A stretch of 64,000 nucleotides of DNA from Enterocloster bolteae (GCF_002234575.2 NZ_CP022464.2:4898001-4962000), one strand, 5' to 3'; shown: positions 1 to 8,745, numbered from the stretch's first letter. Numbers and translations: made by a program. Notes: generated from the sequence alone by a model not told the origin.

Positions 1-46
1 CGTGGACGGAGGCATCGACGCGCTGCTCCGGTCCGAACGTTTCTAA
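1..46 (+). CDS. C-terminal end of an unidentified gene (partial)
   Basis: The frame starting at base 2 is open and ends with a TAA at 44-46, giving the tail VDGGIDALLRSERF. The next gene's Shine-Dalgarno follows at once, which supports a real gene end and probable co-transcription. Too little is present to name a family. Confidence 0.5.
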   Translation, partial: VDGGIDALLRSERF

Positions 47-67
47 ATGAAAATGGAGGATATGGAT

Positions 68-406
68 ATGACAATTCTGGAAAGCTATATTGACTGTATG
101 CAAAGAGGCGACGAAGCGGCCCTGGCGGATTTGTTCAACGAATACGGAGTGCTTCATGACTCGTCTCTCATTAAGGCAGGTATGGACACCCTCCACCTGG
201 AAGGCAGAATGGCAGTGGAAATGATGTTTCACCACAAGTTCGGCTTTAACGGAGGTCCCTTTCCCATACACAGCGTAAAATATCTGGACGGCAATACGGT
301 ATGGTATTTCATCACCTACAACGAGCATGTGGTTCCTGTAACCGCCTTCCTGTCCGGGGTGGATGAGGACGGCAAAATCCTGCGGCTTAATATCTATCCG
401 CTATAA
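68..406 (+). CDS. NTF2/SnoaL-like small protein
   Basis: A 113-residue soluble protein with the look of the NTF2-like fold. It has an N-terminal helix pair with a 'DxxALADLFNEYGVLHDSS' stretch, a middle segment, then beta strands ending in 'LSGVDEDGKILRLNIYPL'. The family includes small-molecule isomerases, cyclases and binding proteins, so no reaction can be assigned. I chose the ATG at 68 because GGAGGA at 55-60 lies 7 bases upstream; in-frame ATGs at 47, 53 and 62 have no such site. It follows the partial gene by about 20 bases and is probably in the same transcript. Confidence 0.6.
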   Translation: MTILESYIDCMQRGDEAALADLFNEYGVLHDSSLIKAGMDTLHLEGRMAVEMMFHHKFGFNGGPFPIHSVKYLDGNTVWYFITYNEHVVPVTAFLSGVDEDGKILRLNIYPL

Positions 407-451
407 AAAAGGACCGGAGCTGGAGGAAATCGTTTATTTCCCAGCTCCGGT
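404..451 (-). terminator. Intrinsic terminator of the chemotaxis operon
   Basis: An 11-bp perfect stem (413-423 with 441-451, arm ACCGGAGCTGG) is extended by an inner GAAAT/ATTTC pairing. On the minus strand it is followed by a run of six T, and it sits 8 bases after the stop of the last che gene. On the plus strand it also follows the NTF2-like gene, but with a poor T tail. Confidence 0.85.
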
Positions 452-458
452 TTGCGTT

Positions 459-899
459 CTATTCAAAGATGACCAGTTTCTCCAGTGTTTTTTCCACATC
501 TATCAGGGAATACAGGCTGCCATTCCACATAAAATATGCTTTTTCAACCCATAAACCTGACTCCTGCTGTTCCGGCCCCTTGATTTGTTCATCCACGCCA
601 ATTTGAGTCAGATATGGCTCCTGATACAGAAGGATGCCCAGAAAATATTTCTGATGACGGAGGACCAGTACCATCTGCCTGACTTCTGCCTCTTCTCCGC
701 CGGACGCAGAGCCTTCCTGACAAACCACCGGCACAATGCTCCCCTTATAGTTGCAGACGCCTGCAAAATGTCCCGGAAGACATGGCATCAGGGATATCAT
801 CATATCCTTGCAGATTTCCTCCGCATAGGGAAACTCAACAGCGTAATTCCTGTGCTTTCCCGGTAAACAGAGCAATGTCTTTAACGCCTCATCCGCCAT
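459..899 (-). CDS. CheW-like coupling-domain protein
   Basis: A 146-residue CheW-like protein at the end of the chemotaxis operon. 'PCLPGHFAGVCNYKGSIVPVV' corresponds to the CheW stretch around 'G..N.RG..vPv', followed by strands ending in 'GSLYSLIDVEKTLEKL'. The family links chemoreceptors to CheA; sequence divergence suggests a specialised or weak coupler. The start at 899 is chosen for GAAGGAGG about 6 bases upstream, and it overlaps the end of cheA by 11 bases, indicating translational coupling. A longer start at 917 lacks a better site. Confidence 0.7.
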   Translation of the reverse strand: MADEALKTLLCLPGKHRNYAVEFPYAEEICKDMMISLMPCLPGHFAGVCNYKGSIVPVVCQEGSASGGEEAEVRQMVLVLRHQKYFLGILLYQEPYLTQIGVDEQIKGPEQQESGLWVEKAYFMWNGSLYSLIDVEKTLEKLVIFE

Positions 900-2916
900 A
901 CCTTCCCTCCTTCTCATATCTGCTTATGATAATTTCCGTATCCAGCGCTGCGCAGATACGGCCGCTGCCCATGATGCTGCAGCCGCAGATGCCTGTCCTG
1001 GACCGAAATCCTGTTCCCAGAAGTGCAGGAAGATTCTTCACCACAATGCGCTTCTGTTCATAGATGGAATCTATGAAAAAGCAGCCTTCCTTCTCCGCAC
1101 CCTTCACATACACCAGAATGGCCCGCTCCGGAATCTCCCCTCCCAGGGAATAGAACCTGCGGAGATTAATAAGAGGCATCATCCTGTCTTCATACAGGAT
1201 GTAATCCCGTCCGTTAATTTCACGAATCTGTCCCCGGAAGGACTCATACTCCAGAAAATGATATACATGCCGGGCCGGTATGGAGAAGCGGTACTGGCCC
1301 ACGCGGAAACGCACGCACTCGATAGATGCCAGATTCAAGGGAACTGATATGGAAAAGGCGCTTCCCTGTCCAATAGTACTGCGGATGGAAAGATTTCCCC
1401 CCACGTCTTCCATAATGTTCTTTACCACATCCAGCCCCACGCCCCTGCCGGAATATTCAGTAACTTTTTCATTGGTGGAAAAGCCGGGATATAGGATAAA
1501 CTCCCTGATTTTCTGGGGGTCATACTCCTCGTCCGCACTGGCAAACAGCCCCTTTTGCCTGGCCCGTTCCCTGACCCGCTCCTCGTCAATGCCTTTTCCA
1601 TCGTCGCTGATGGTCATTCTAAGTTCCCCGGCCACATTATCAGCCGAAAAGGTAATCTTTCCTCTCCTGTCCTTACCGGCAGCCAGCCGTTCCTCCGGGG
1701 ATTCGATTCCATGGTCCACCGCATTGCGCAGAATATGCAGCAGTGCTTCTGATACATAATCCACCACACTCTTATCCGCTTCCACGTCCGAACATCTGAC
1801 CACCAGGTCAGCCTCCTTTTTCTGGTCACGGCAAATATCCCTCAGTGCCCTCTTAAGCTTTGGCACAATTCTGGACACAGGCACAAGGCGCATCTCCATC
1901 ACGGACCGCTCAATCTGTCCCACCAAAAGGCTGATCTGATGGCCCAGTCCGCTCTCTAAATCCTCCATCCCATTCCGTTTAAGTTCATTTTCCAGCACCT
2001 GCATCTGCAGCAGAAGCTCTGAAGCCAGGTTTTGCAGATAGTCCAGACGCTCTGTCCGAACCTCCATAAATTCGCCTTCCCTGGAATCTGTATTTTCCCG
2101 CTCAGGCGCCGCCTTCTGGGCAGCCGCAGCCGTATCCTGAGGCTGGCTGTCAGCCAATACCCTGCACTGTGCCACAAAAAGCCCCTTCCTCAGAGTCTCC
2201 AGCACCTTCTCCTTATCGCCGCTCTCAAAACGGATGAACACACCATGGCCTTCAATGTACTGCGCGCTTTCACCCTGTTTCTCCAGGTTTTCCGGATAAG
2301 TCTCCACCAGGGTACAGAGACCGGTAATGGATCGCACCAGCATGAAAGCACGTATATTCTCCATGCGGCAGCCTTCCTCCAGCGTCACATTGACTACGGT
2401 TCCGCTTTTGGAGACAAATAGTTCAGGTATGACAGGCAGTTCCTCTTTTCCCTCTTCCTCCCCCTGCGTCTTCCCGCCCTTCCCGCTGTCCTTCTCCTCT
2501 TCCCTGCTGACATGCCCCAGAAAGTCATCCGTCATCTGCTCAAGCACAGACGTATCCCCGGGCGCATAATCCTCCCTGTTCATCTGTTCCAGTTCCTGGG
2601 CAATAAAATCAGAGGCAGCAAACAAAAGGTCAAAAAGGTCCGGTTCCGGATGCTCCAGCTTGTCCATATTTTCCCTGTAGTAAGAAAACAAATCTTCCAG
2701 CTTATGGGCCAGGGAAGAAAGACCGTTAATGTCCATCATAGCGGAGGAGCTCTTGATGGTATGCATGACCCTGAAAATACTGTGAATACTGCTTTCGTTA
2801 AATCTGCCCGCTCTCTCAGCCTCTAAAAGTATCTCTGACAGCTGGCCGTTTAACTGCCTGGTCTCCAACAGGTATACTTCCAGCATCTCCAGGGCATCTG
2901 ACTCAAAATATCCCAT
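889..2916 (-). CDS. cheA: Chemotaxis histidine kinase CheA
   Basis: A 675-residue kinase that autophosphorylates and passes phosphate to CheY-type receivers. The domains run in normal order. The Hpt has phospho-acceptor His52 in MHTIKSSSAMM (usually HTIKGSS, so Gly is Ser here). A P2-like CheY-binding domain lies near 165-260, followed by a dimerisation helix pair ('RLDYLQNLASELL'). The ATPase has N box 'HILRNAVDHGIESPEER', G1 'DDGKGID' and G2 'GRGVGLDVVKNIM'. The C-terminal domain is CheW-like. All catalytic boxes look intact. It lies between the receiver-GGDEF gene and a CheW-like gene. Confidence 0.96.
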   Translation of the reverse strand: MGYFESDALEMLEVYLLETRQLNGQLSEILLEAERAGRFNESSIHSIFRVMHTIKSSSAMMDINGLSSLAHKLEDLFSYYRENMDKLEHPEPDLFDLLFAASDFIAQELEQMNREDYAPGDTSVLEQMTDDFLGHVSREEEKDSGKGGKTQGEEEGKEELPVIPELFVSKSGTVVNVTLEEGCRMENIRAFMLVRSITGLCTLVETYPENLEKQGESAQYIEGHGVFIRFESGDKEKVLETLRKGLFVAQCRVLADSQPQDTAAAAQKAAPERENTDSREGEFMEVRTERLDYLQNLASELLLQMQVLENELKRNGMEDLESGLGHQISLLVGQIERSVMEMRLVPVSRIVPKLKRALRDICRDQKKEADLVVRCSDVEADKSVVDYVSEALLHILRNAVDHGIESPEERLAAGKDRRGKITFSADNVAGELRMTISDDGKGIDEERVRERARQKGLFASADEEYDPQKIREFILYPGFSTNEKVTEYSGRGVGLDVVKNIMEDVGGNLSIRSTIGQGSAFSISVPLNLASIECVRFRVGQYRFSIPARHVYHFLEYESFRGQIREINGRDYILYEDRMMPLINLRRFYSLGGEIPERAILVYVKGAEKEGCFFIDSIYEQKRIVVKNLPALLGTGFRSRTGICGCSIMGSGRICAALDTEIIISRYEKEGRYGG

Positions 2917-2931
2917 AATACACTCCGTCCA

Positions 2932-3870
2932 TTACTGCTCCTTATACCACACGCTCTGGTTCTTGCCATGCCGTTTGCCATAATACAGTGCCTTGTCCGC
3001 ACAGCCAATTCCTTCCTCCAGCCCTTCCTGCTCATGGAAGATGTGAAGTCCCAGAGTCATGGTACAGAAAAAGCCCTTATCGCCGTAAGGTATCACAAAT
3101 TGTTCCACCTGCCGGCGCACCTTCTCACTGAGTTCATATGCCTCGTCCTTTGTCACATTAAAAAGAATTAAAAGAAACTCCTCGCCGCCCCACCGGACCA
3201 CTCTGTGTCTGCGGCAGTTTGATTCCAGGATATTGGCAATGCATACCAGCGCCATATCTCCCGCGTCATGGCCGTATGTATCGTTCACCTGCTTGAAGTC
3301 GTCGATATCCGCCATGATAAATACGGTTTTTACCTCATCCTGACCGCAGGAACGCATATCCTCCATCAGATCTCCCACCACATACCGCCGGTTATACAGC
3401 CCCGTAAGCCCGTCCCTGTAGGCCATATAGTTAAGCTTCTCCATATTATTGCGAAGCTCCCTGTTCTGGCGGTCCAGGTCGTCCCTCTGCTTTTTCTGTA
3501 TCAGATGCGCACGGATTCTGGACTGAAGCTCCTTTTTCACAAAAGGCTTCTTGATATAATCACATGCCCCCATAGAAAAGCCTTTTACCACATCCTCGTC
3601 GCTGGACCTGGATGTAAGAAAAATAATGACGGCATTTTTATGGTCTAAGTCCTGTAATATTTTATACAGTTCATATCCGTCGGCATCCGGCAGGACCACA
3701 TCCAAAAGGATCAAATCCGGCTGGCACTGTCTCAGCTGCTCCTGAGCCTCCAGTCCGCTGTGAGCCTCACAGATTATGATACTCTCCTCCTTCAGCGCTG
3801 TCTTGATTTGTTCACAAATCAAAAGACTGTCATCCACAATTAGTATTGTCTGTTTTTCATCCATGGACAT
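2932..3870 (-). CDS. Receiver-GGDEF response regulator (probable diguanylate cyclase)
   Basis: A 312-residue protein predicted to make cyclic di-GMP in response to phosphorylation. The receiver domain (about 8-125) has acidic pair Asp13-Asp14, phospho-acceptor Asp57 in 'LILLDVVLPD' and Lys in 'IKKPF'. A coiled linker leads to a GGDEF domain with 'DGLTGLYNRR' and catalytic GGEEF at 228-232. No RxxD inhibitory site is present at the usual spot (CRRH instead). The start at 3870 has GGGAGGGG just upstream; the longer frame to 4020 runs inside cheD. Its place between cheD and cheA implies that CheA may control c-di-GMP. Confidence 0.92.
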   Translation of the reverse strand: MSMDEKQTILIVDDSLLICEQIKTALKEESIIICEAHSGLEAQEQLRQCQPDLILLDVVLPDADGYELYKILQDLDHKNAVIIFLTSRSSDEDVVKGFSMGACDYIKKPFVKKELQSRIRAHLIQKKQRDDLDRQNRELRNNMEKLNYMAYRDGLTGLYNRRYVVGDLMEDMRSCGQDEVKTVFIMADIDDFKQVNDTYGHDAGDMALVCIANILESNCRRHRVVRWGGEEFLLILFNVTKDEAYELSEKVRRQVEQFVIPYGDKGFFCTMTLGLHIFHEQEGLEEGIGCADKALYYGKRHGKNQSVWYKEQ

Positions 3871-3887
3871 TATTTCCCCTCCCGGCC

Positions 3888-4364
3888 TTACAATACGACG
3901 GCTGAATGCCTGACCGTATTCACTTCCAGCCTTCCGTTTTCTGCGTAAAATAGTATGGTCCTGCCGTAATTCTGACCTGTATGCTGGGCTACCAGACGAA
4001 TCCCCTCCTGAGCAAGGCATTCCCTTACGGCCACTACATTCTGCTGTCCTATATCCAACATTCCGGACGGCGCACCAAACATTCTGGCGCCCCCGGCAAT
4101 CTTTGCAATCAGACCTGCGGGCCGCGCTCCCTGCTCTCTCATCTGATTTATCAGCTCATGTACGCCCTCATCGGCAAACTTGTAGGCGTTATCCCAATGG
4201 ATTGAATACTTCCTTTCCGGAAGTATAATATGGGCCATGCCCGCTATGCGCTCCCTGCGGTCGTAGAGACAAATCCCCACACAGGAGCCTAGGGCATAGG
4301 ATATAAGCACCTGATTTTCCCTGGCAACCTTTCCTTCCGCGATTCCCACAATGATTTTATCCAT
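3888..4364 (-). CDS. cheD: Chemoreceptor glutamine deamidase CheD
   Basis: A 158-residue enzyme that deamidates receptor glutamines and, in Bacillus-type systems, cycles between receptors and CheC. The catalytic Cys lies in 'ALGSCVGICLYD' and the His in 'GMAHIILPE'. 'IAGGARMF', 'DIGQQNV' and 'GRTILFY' follow as in the family, and the length is typical. It overlaps cheC by 8 bases, so the two are probably translated together, in keeping with their known physical interaction. Confidence 0.95.
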   Translation of the reverse strand: MDKIIVGIAEGKVARENQVLISYALGSCVGICLYDRRERIAGMAHIILPERKYSIHWDNAYKFADEGVHELINQMREQGARPAGLIAKIAGGARMFGAPSGMLDIGQQNVVAVRECLAQEGIRLVAQHTGQNYGRTILFYAENGRLEVNTVRHSAVVL

Positions 4365-4980
4365 AGCGCTGCTCCCTGAGCCGTGAAAGCATAGTTCCCA
4401 AATCTTCCTGCTCCGGAAGGAAAAGAATACGTCCTTTAAAGATTTCCCCGGACATATGGAATATATTTTCTATGAGAAGTATGTCATCGCTTACAATTAC
4501 CCACTTGGACATGGGATAGGTGAGAATTGCCCCGCCCATATCAATGCACAGCTCCGGCACCGACACATCCATATCCATGTCCATCAGCTGGGACAGGGCC
4601 CGTATGTAGGAACCGCACATGATGTTCCCCAGCTCGCTGATCAAAGAACACTCCATATCATCCAGAGACGTAAGGTTCCGTTCCTCCTCCCCCAAAATGG
4701 TATTTATTACGGTCTTGGTAAAGGCTTCGCTCAGCATAAACAGGAAAATCCCCTTTAGCTGACCCGTAACTTCAATCAGAATGCCTGTCTGCAATTCCTC
4801 CGGCTGTTCCAGGAGTTCATGCATCTTATAGTACTTTACCACTTTTAGGGAAGGCATATCCAACTCAATGGGCTGTTCCATCATCTGTGACAGTGAAGTC
4901 ACTGCGTTTCCCGTCCCCACATTTCCTATTTCTTTTAATATATCCCTGGATATCTCATCCAACTGTACATAACCATCCAT
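4357..4980 (-). CDS. cheC: CheY-P phosphatase CheC
   Basis: A 207-residue CheC/CheX/FliY family phosphatase. Both active-site signatures (D/S)xxxExxN-x22-P are complete. The first starts at 'DILKEIGN' and reaches Pro in 'LDMPS'. The second starts at 'SLISELGN' and reaches Pro in 'VSVPE'. Having both intact supports real phosphatase activity on CheY-P, with CheD as likely partner. It is encoded between the MCP gene and cheD. Confidence 0.95.
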   Translation of the reverse strand: MDGYVQLDEISRDILKEIGNVGTGNAVTSLSQMMEQPIELDMPSLKVVKYYKMHELLEQPEELQTGILIEVTGQLKGIFLFMLSEAFTKTVINTILGEEERNLTSLDDMECSLISELGNIMCGSYIRALSQLMDMDMDVSVPELCIDMGGAILTYPMSKWVIVSDDILLIENIFHMSGEIFKGRILFLPEQEDLGTMLSRLREQRYG

Positions 4981-4998
4981 TCCCTGTATCTCCCGTGA

Positions 4999-6675
4999 TT
5001 AAAATTCAAACCTTTCCACCAGCTCCTTCAACAACTGGGCCTGGGCAGACAGCTCCTCGCTAGCTGCCGCGCTCTCCTCGGATGTAGCTGAATTTCCTTG
5101 AACAATCTCAGAAATCAGTTCCACGCTCTTTCTTATCTGTGTAATGGCATCCGCCTGCTGTACAGATGTCTCTGAGATCTTATCCATCTTATGGCTCACC
5201 TGTCTGGCGCCTTCCACGGAAGTCTTCAGGGTTTGTGCTGTTAAATTCACTGCATCCATGCCGTCGCTTACCGCATCGGAATTCTTTTCAACTAATTCAG
5301 CTGTCAGCTTGGATGCACCTGCGGTCTTGGTGGCCAGCCGCCTTACCTCCTCTGCCACAACAGAGAATCCCCTGCCTGCATCTCCTGCCCTGGCCGCTTC
5401 AACAGCAGCATTAAGCGCCAGTATATTGGTCTGGAAAGCAATGTCCTCAATCTGTCTGACTATGCCGGTAATCTTTCCTGAATTGTTCTTGACCTCATGT
5501 ATGGACTTCATCAGGGTTTCCATCTGCCCATCACATTCCTCCAGCTTCTGTCCCACCAGAGCCGCCTGCCTGCTGGAATCCACGGCGCTGTCAGCATTAT
5601 CCTTTACGCTCTGCGCAATCTCGTTGATGCTGACCGCCAGCTCCTCTATGGAACCCGCCTGTTCAGATGCTCCCTGGGCCAGAGCCTGAGAACTGTTTGA
5701 TACCTGCTCCGCTCCCAGTGACACCTGCTCCGCACTGCTGTTAATCTGTTGAAGTGAATTGCGCAGCAGACGGCTGATTTCCTTAAGCCCATTGCCCAAT
5801 GCCACGAAATCCCCTTTGAATTCCACTTCAGAGCGGTAATTCAGCCGGCCATTTCCAAGGGCGGTCAGTCCGCTTTGTATCTCAGACACATAGCTGTTCA
5901 GAACCTTTGCAGTACGGCGGATGTCATCTGCCAGCTGACCCAGCTCATCTTTGGACCTGTACCCAAGGGCAATATTCAAACGGCCGTTGGATATGGTATT
6001 TGAAGCCTCTTTCACCTCATTGATGGGGCGCACGATATTTCTGGTGACCATGGAGCATATAAGGATGGTGGCTGCTATACATACCGCCGACAGTATAACC
6101 AGCATGATTATGACCCGATGGTTGCTGTGGTGCTCTGTTTCTATGCTTGCAGCTGTTTCTTCAGCTGACAGGTCCGCCACTTCCGAGAGCACTATCCTTA
6201 CATCATTGGAACGGGGCAGATACTCGTCTGCATATAAGGACAGCACCCTCTCATCCTCGCCCGCTTCCAGAAGGGTCATTATCCTGGCCCTTGTCTCTGC
6301 CAGTATCTGAAACTTTTCGTTCAGCTCCTCCACCTTTTCCGGCGCTGTAATATATCCGGTGGACAGCTCGGACAATGCAGCCTGTTCATCCCGGATCAGC
6401 TCCCTGGTATTCTGCAGGTATTCATCCTCGTCCACCAGCCCCTCCGTGGCAGCCAAAATAGCGATATTTCTCCCAACTGCCCGCAGACTGGCAGTCATCC
6501 GCAGGGATGACTGCACATTGGCAAACTGGTCAGCGTAAATGGCCTCCATACGCGACGATATCGTTTCCACGTTGACAATGGCCACTGTCACTGTCACTAC
6601 ATACAAAAGGATAATGGAAAAAAATGCAATGACCATCTTCCTTCCTGTCTTATAGTTCCTGAACCGCTCTCTCAT
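4999..6675 (-). CDS. Methyl-accepting chemotaxis protein
   Basis: A 558-residue receptor. TM1 is at about 13-35, followed by a periplasm-facing four-helix-bundle-type sensor of about 150 residues, TM2 near 188-210, a HAMP domain ('RNIVRPINEVKEASN') and a long cytoplasmic signalling hairpin. The hairpin tip 'IAFQTNILALNAAVEAARAG' is the conserved CheA/CheW contact. There is no C-terminal CheR-binding pentapeptide; it ends in VERFEF. The ligand cannot be told from sequence. As the only receptor in the operon it is the natural input for this pathway. Confidence 0.95.
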   Translation of the reverse strand: MRERFRNYKTGRKMVIAFFSIILLYVVTVTVAIVNVETISSRMEAIYADQFANVQSSLRMTASLRAVGRNIAILAATEGLVDEDEYLQNTRELIRDEQAALSELSTGYITAPEKVEELNEKFQILAETRARIMTLLEAGEDERVLSLYADEYLPRSNDVRIVLSEVADLSAEETAASIETEHHSNHRVIIMLVILSAVCIAATILICSMVTRNIVRPINEVKEASNTISNGRLNIALGYRSKDELGQLADDIRRTAKVLNSYVSEIQSGLTALGNGRLNYRSEVEFKGDFVALGNGLKEISRLLRNSLQQINSSAEQVSLGAEQVSNSSQALAQGASEQAGSIEELAVSINEIAQSVKDNADSAVDSSRQAALVGQKLEECDGQMETLMKSIHEVKNNSGKITGIVRQIEDIAFQTNILALNAAVEAARAGDAGRGFSVVAEEVRRLATKTAGASKLTAELVEKNSDAVSDGMDAVNLTAQTLKTSVEGARQVSHKMDKISETSVQQADAITQIRKSVELISEIVQGNSATSEESAAASEELSAQAQLLKELVERFEF

Positions 6676-6694
6676 CCTTTGTTTCCCCGCTTTT

Positions 6695-7060
6695 CTACTG
6701 TTCCAGGCAGCGATTGACTATCCTGGAGAACTCATCCGCCTTAAATGGTTTTACGATAAAATCAGCAGCCCCTATGGTCAGGGCTTTCTGAATCATCATC
6801 TCCTGCCCAACGGCAGAGCACATAATGACCCTGATATTGGGGACCAGGCTCAGCATCTCCTCCAGCACCTCCAGGCCGGAACGTCCCGGCATGGTGATAT
6901 CCAGAAGCACCAGATCCGGGCTGACTTCCCGAAACAGCTCCATGGCCCTTTCCCCATCCTGGGCCTCCCACACCTGGGTATATCCGTCCTCCTTAAGTAT
7001 CTTGCGAATGATGCTCCTCATGAACATGGCATCGTCTACTACCAGAATCTTCTTATCCAT
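6695..7060 (-). CDS. cheY: Single-domain response regulator CheY
   Basis: A 121-residue receiver domain without an output domain. It has Asp9-Asp10, phospho-acceptor Asp54 ('VLLDITMPG'), Ser82 at the Thr/Ser switch position and Lys104 ('IVKPF'). These match CheY, which carries the signal from CheA to its target and is dephosphorylated by CheC. The start at 7060 follows GAGGGGG and overlaps cheR by 8 bases. Frames extending to 7159 lie inside cheR and are not used. Confidence 0.93.
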   Translation of the reverse strand: MDKKILVVDDAMFMRSIIRKILKEDGYTQVWEAQDGERAMELFREVSPDLVLLDITMPGRSGLEVLEEMLSLVPNIRVIMCSAVGQEMMIQKALTIGAADFIVKPFKADEFSRIVNRCLEQ

Positions 7061-7898
7061 ATAGTCCCCCTCTATCCTCATTCTCTTTGACAGGCTTTTT
7101 ATATACAGCCGGAAAAACTGCTTCCAGCCTGGTCTCCTCCCTGGACAAAAGCTCTGCATGGCCCACCAGAAGGTAACCGCCCGGACTCAGGCAGCGTTCC
7201 AGCTGCTTTATAAGCTTCTCCCTGGATATCCGGTCAAAATAAATCATAACATTCCGGCATAATATCAAATCGAATTTCTCCGGCCCAGGAGGCATCTCCA
7301 TCAGATTATGCCTTCTGAAACGTATATTGTATTTTAATTTCTCATCCACCCGGAATGTATGGTTGTCCTCCACCGTACAGTACTTTCTCTTCCAAAGCTC
7401 CGGAAGATCCTCCATTTCCTTCAGCGGATATATTCCCTTTTCTGCCTTTCTCAATACTTCTGCGGATATGTCTGTGGCAAGAATGCGGACAGCCGGCATA
7501 CGCTCAAACCTATCCCCGTAATCCTGAATCAGCATGGCTATGGAGTAGACCTCCTCCCCGGTGGAACATCCTGCATTCCATATGCTGCAGCCCCCCATCT
7601 TCCGGTTCTCAAACAGCTCCGGCAATATTTTATTATTCAGGATAGAAAAATGGGCCGGCTCCCTCATAAAATAAGTATAATTGGTGGTCAGGCGGTTCAC
7701 CATCTCACCAGCCATCTCACCGGTCCTGTCCTTTCTCATCTGCTCCATATACTGGGCAAAGGAGGTCAATCCCCTTTTTTCCAGCTCCCTGGCCATCCTG
7801 CACTCGATCAGCACCTGCTTTTTTTCCAGATTTATACCATAATTGTCCCGGATGTATCCCACAATCTCACAGAACTCCCTGTCATTCAATCGTATCAC
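7053..7898 (-). CDS. cheR: Chemoreceptor methyltransferase CheR
   Basis: A 281-residue S-adenosylmethionine-dependent enzyme that methylates receptor glutamates. The N-terminal all-helical domain carries 'TTNYTYFMREP' (family TTNxTxFFR). The SAM site is 'WNAGCSTGEEVYSIAM', followed by 'ATDIS' and the 'CRNVMIYFD' motif. Length is normal for the family. No methylesterase gene (cheB) lies in this operon, so methyl removal must come from elsewhere or be missing. Confidence 0.95.
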   Translation of the reverse strand: MIRLNDREFCEIVGYIRDNYGINLEKKQVLIECRMARELEKRGLTSFAQYMEQMRKDRTGEMAGEMVNRLTTNYTYFMREPAHFSILNNKILPELFENRKMGGCSIWNAGCSTGEEVYSIAMLIQDYGDRFERMPAVRILATDISAEVLRKAEKGIYPLKEMEDLPELWKRKYCTVEDNHTFRVDEKLKYNIRFRRHNLMEMPPGPEKFDLILCRNVMIYFDRISREKLIKQLERCLSPGGYLLVGHAELLSREETRLEAVFPAVYKKPVKENEDRGGLYG

Positions 7899-8211
7899 AT
7901 TTTTTCTCCCATATTCCCGGCATGACTTCCATCATCTTCTCGGGTTCCCCGCTATCTTCAGCTCCCGGTTCCCCGATGACTCCTATCATAGTCCCGTCCC
8001 TGAGTCCCAGGATGAATCCACAGGTACAGCCGCCGCTGTCTCCCAGCCGGCAGAACACAACCGGAGTCCTTTCATACAGCATGATTCCGCAGATATGGTC
8101 AGGCGCGCCAGGCACCTGCTGTATCTGCGGATGTATCACCACTTGCTTGATAAGATTTTTTTCCACATACACGGTACAGCTTCCGTCTTTTACGGTCACC
8201 AGCTCCATCAT
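7882..8211 (-). CDS. Short CheW-like protein
   Basis: A 109-residue protein resembling about two thirds of a CheW domain: 'VPGAPDHICGIMLYERTPVVF' matches the strand-turn-strand around 'G..n.RG..lPv', and a short tail follows. The usual length is near 150, so the C-terminal sub-barrel is incomplete. It overlaps the cheR start by 17 bases and has AAGGAGA 6 bases before its ATG, so it is expressed within the operon. It may be a decoy or specialised coupler. Confidence 0.6.
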   Translation of the reverse strand: MMELVTVKDGSCTVYVEKNLIKQVVIHPQIQQVPGAPDHICGIMLYERTPVVFCRLGDSGGCTCGFILGLRDGTMIGVIGEPGAEDSGEPEKMMEVMPGIWEKKCDTIE

Positions 8212-8221
8212 TCTGTCTCCT

Positions 8222-8617
8222 TCACAGCACCGGCCGTGGTATAAGAAGAGACGGGACCACTATAAACGCCAGTTTTCCTTTTTCCTCTTCCGCATCCAAT
8301 GCCGCCATGCGATCCATATACTGGTTCCGGCTGCTTCTCACCGCCTCAGGAATGGCATATATCTGTTCTTCCTCCACCTGTACCAGACCAGTCACTACCT
8401 CTGCCCTTATACCAATTTCCCTGTCACCGCAGTCTGCAATAATCAGATAGGCCTGGTCTGACAAATTTCCAGCCTCCGGCAGCTCCAAAAAGTCAGCCAG
8501 GGCCATCTCCGGCTCCCGTTCTTTCATGTCCGTCACCCGCTTTACACAGGAAAGCGGAAGAAGGAAATGAGAACCCGCTGAAAAAAAGAGCAGGTAGGAA
8601 TTCACACCGTCAGCCAT
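8222..8617 (-). CDS. cheW: CheW-family coupling protein, first gene of the che operon
   Basis: A 131-residue CheW-like protein: 'LLPLSCVKRVTDM' at the start, a middle 'LIIADCGDREIGIRAEVVTGL' resembling CheW 'vv....g...gl.vD.v..v', and an end segment 'YMDRMAALDAEEEKGKLAF'. It couples receptor to CheA. The start at 8617 has GGGGAGGG upstream; the alternative at 8662 has none. It leads a tightly packed ten-gene operon (gaps of about 20 bases or less, or overlaps). Confidence 0.75.
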   Translation of the reverse strand: MADGVNSYLLFFSAGSHFLLPLSCVKRVTDMKEREPEMALADFLELPEAGNLSDQAYLIIADCGDREIGIRAEVVTGLVQVEEEQIYAIPEAVRSSRNQYMDRMAALDAEEEKGKLAFIVVPSLLIPRPVL

Positions 8618-8671
8618 CCTTTTTCCCTCCCCATGATTTGAGTTATTCTGAGCCCTTAACATTTTGTTTAT

Positions 8672-8677
8672 ATTCTA
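8672..8677 (-). promoter_or_regulatory. Possible extended -10 of the che operon promoter
   Basis: On the minus strand TGGTAGAAT forms an extended -10 box about 55 bases before the first che gene, but the -35 region (TAGTAA) is poor. It sits just after the terminator of the upstream sugar operon, where a new promoter is expected. Confidence 0.35.
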
Positions 8678-8711
8678 CCATATATGGGAGTTATTTACTA
8701 TTGGAAAATTC

Positions 8712-8743
8712 AAAAAAGGTCCGGGAGCATATCCCGGAACCTT
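8712..8743 (-). terminator. Intrinsic terminator of the sugar operon
   Basis: A hairpin with arms AGGT-CCGGGA and TCCCGG-ACCT (one bulged A, loop GCATA) begins right after the pfkB-family stop codon and is followed on the minus strand by six T. It separates the sugar operon from the che operon. Confidence 0.85.
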
Positions 8744-8745
8744 TT

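Noticed and set aside
1280..1759. Plus-strand frame opposite cheA
   Set aside because: Serine-rich shadow of the cheA coding sequence without a ribosome-binding site or family resemblance.
3870..4020. N-terminal extension of the receiver-GGDEF protein
   Set aside because: It would overlap cheD by more than 130 bases and lacks a ribosome-binding site; the internal Met has GGGAGGGG.
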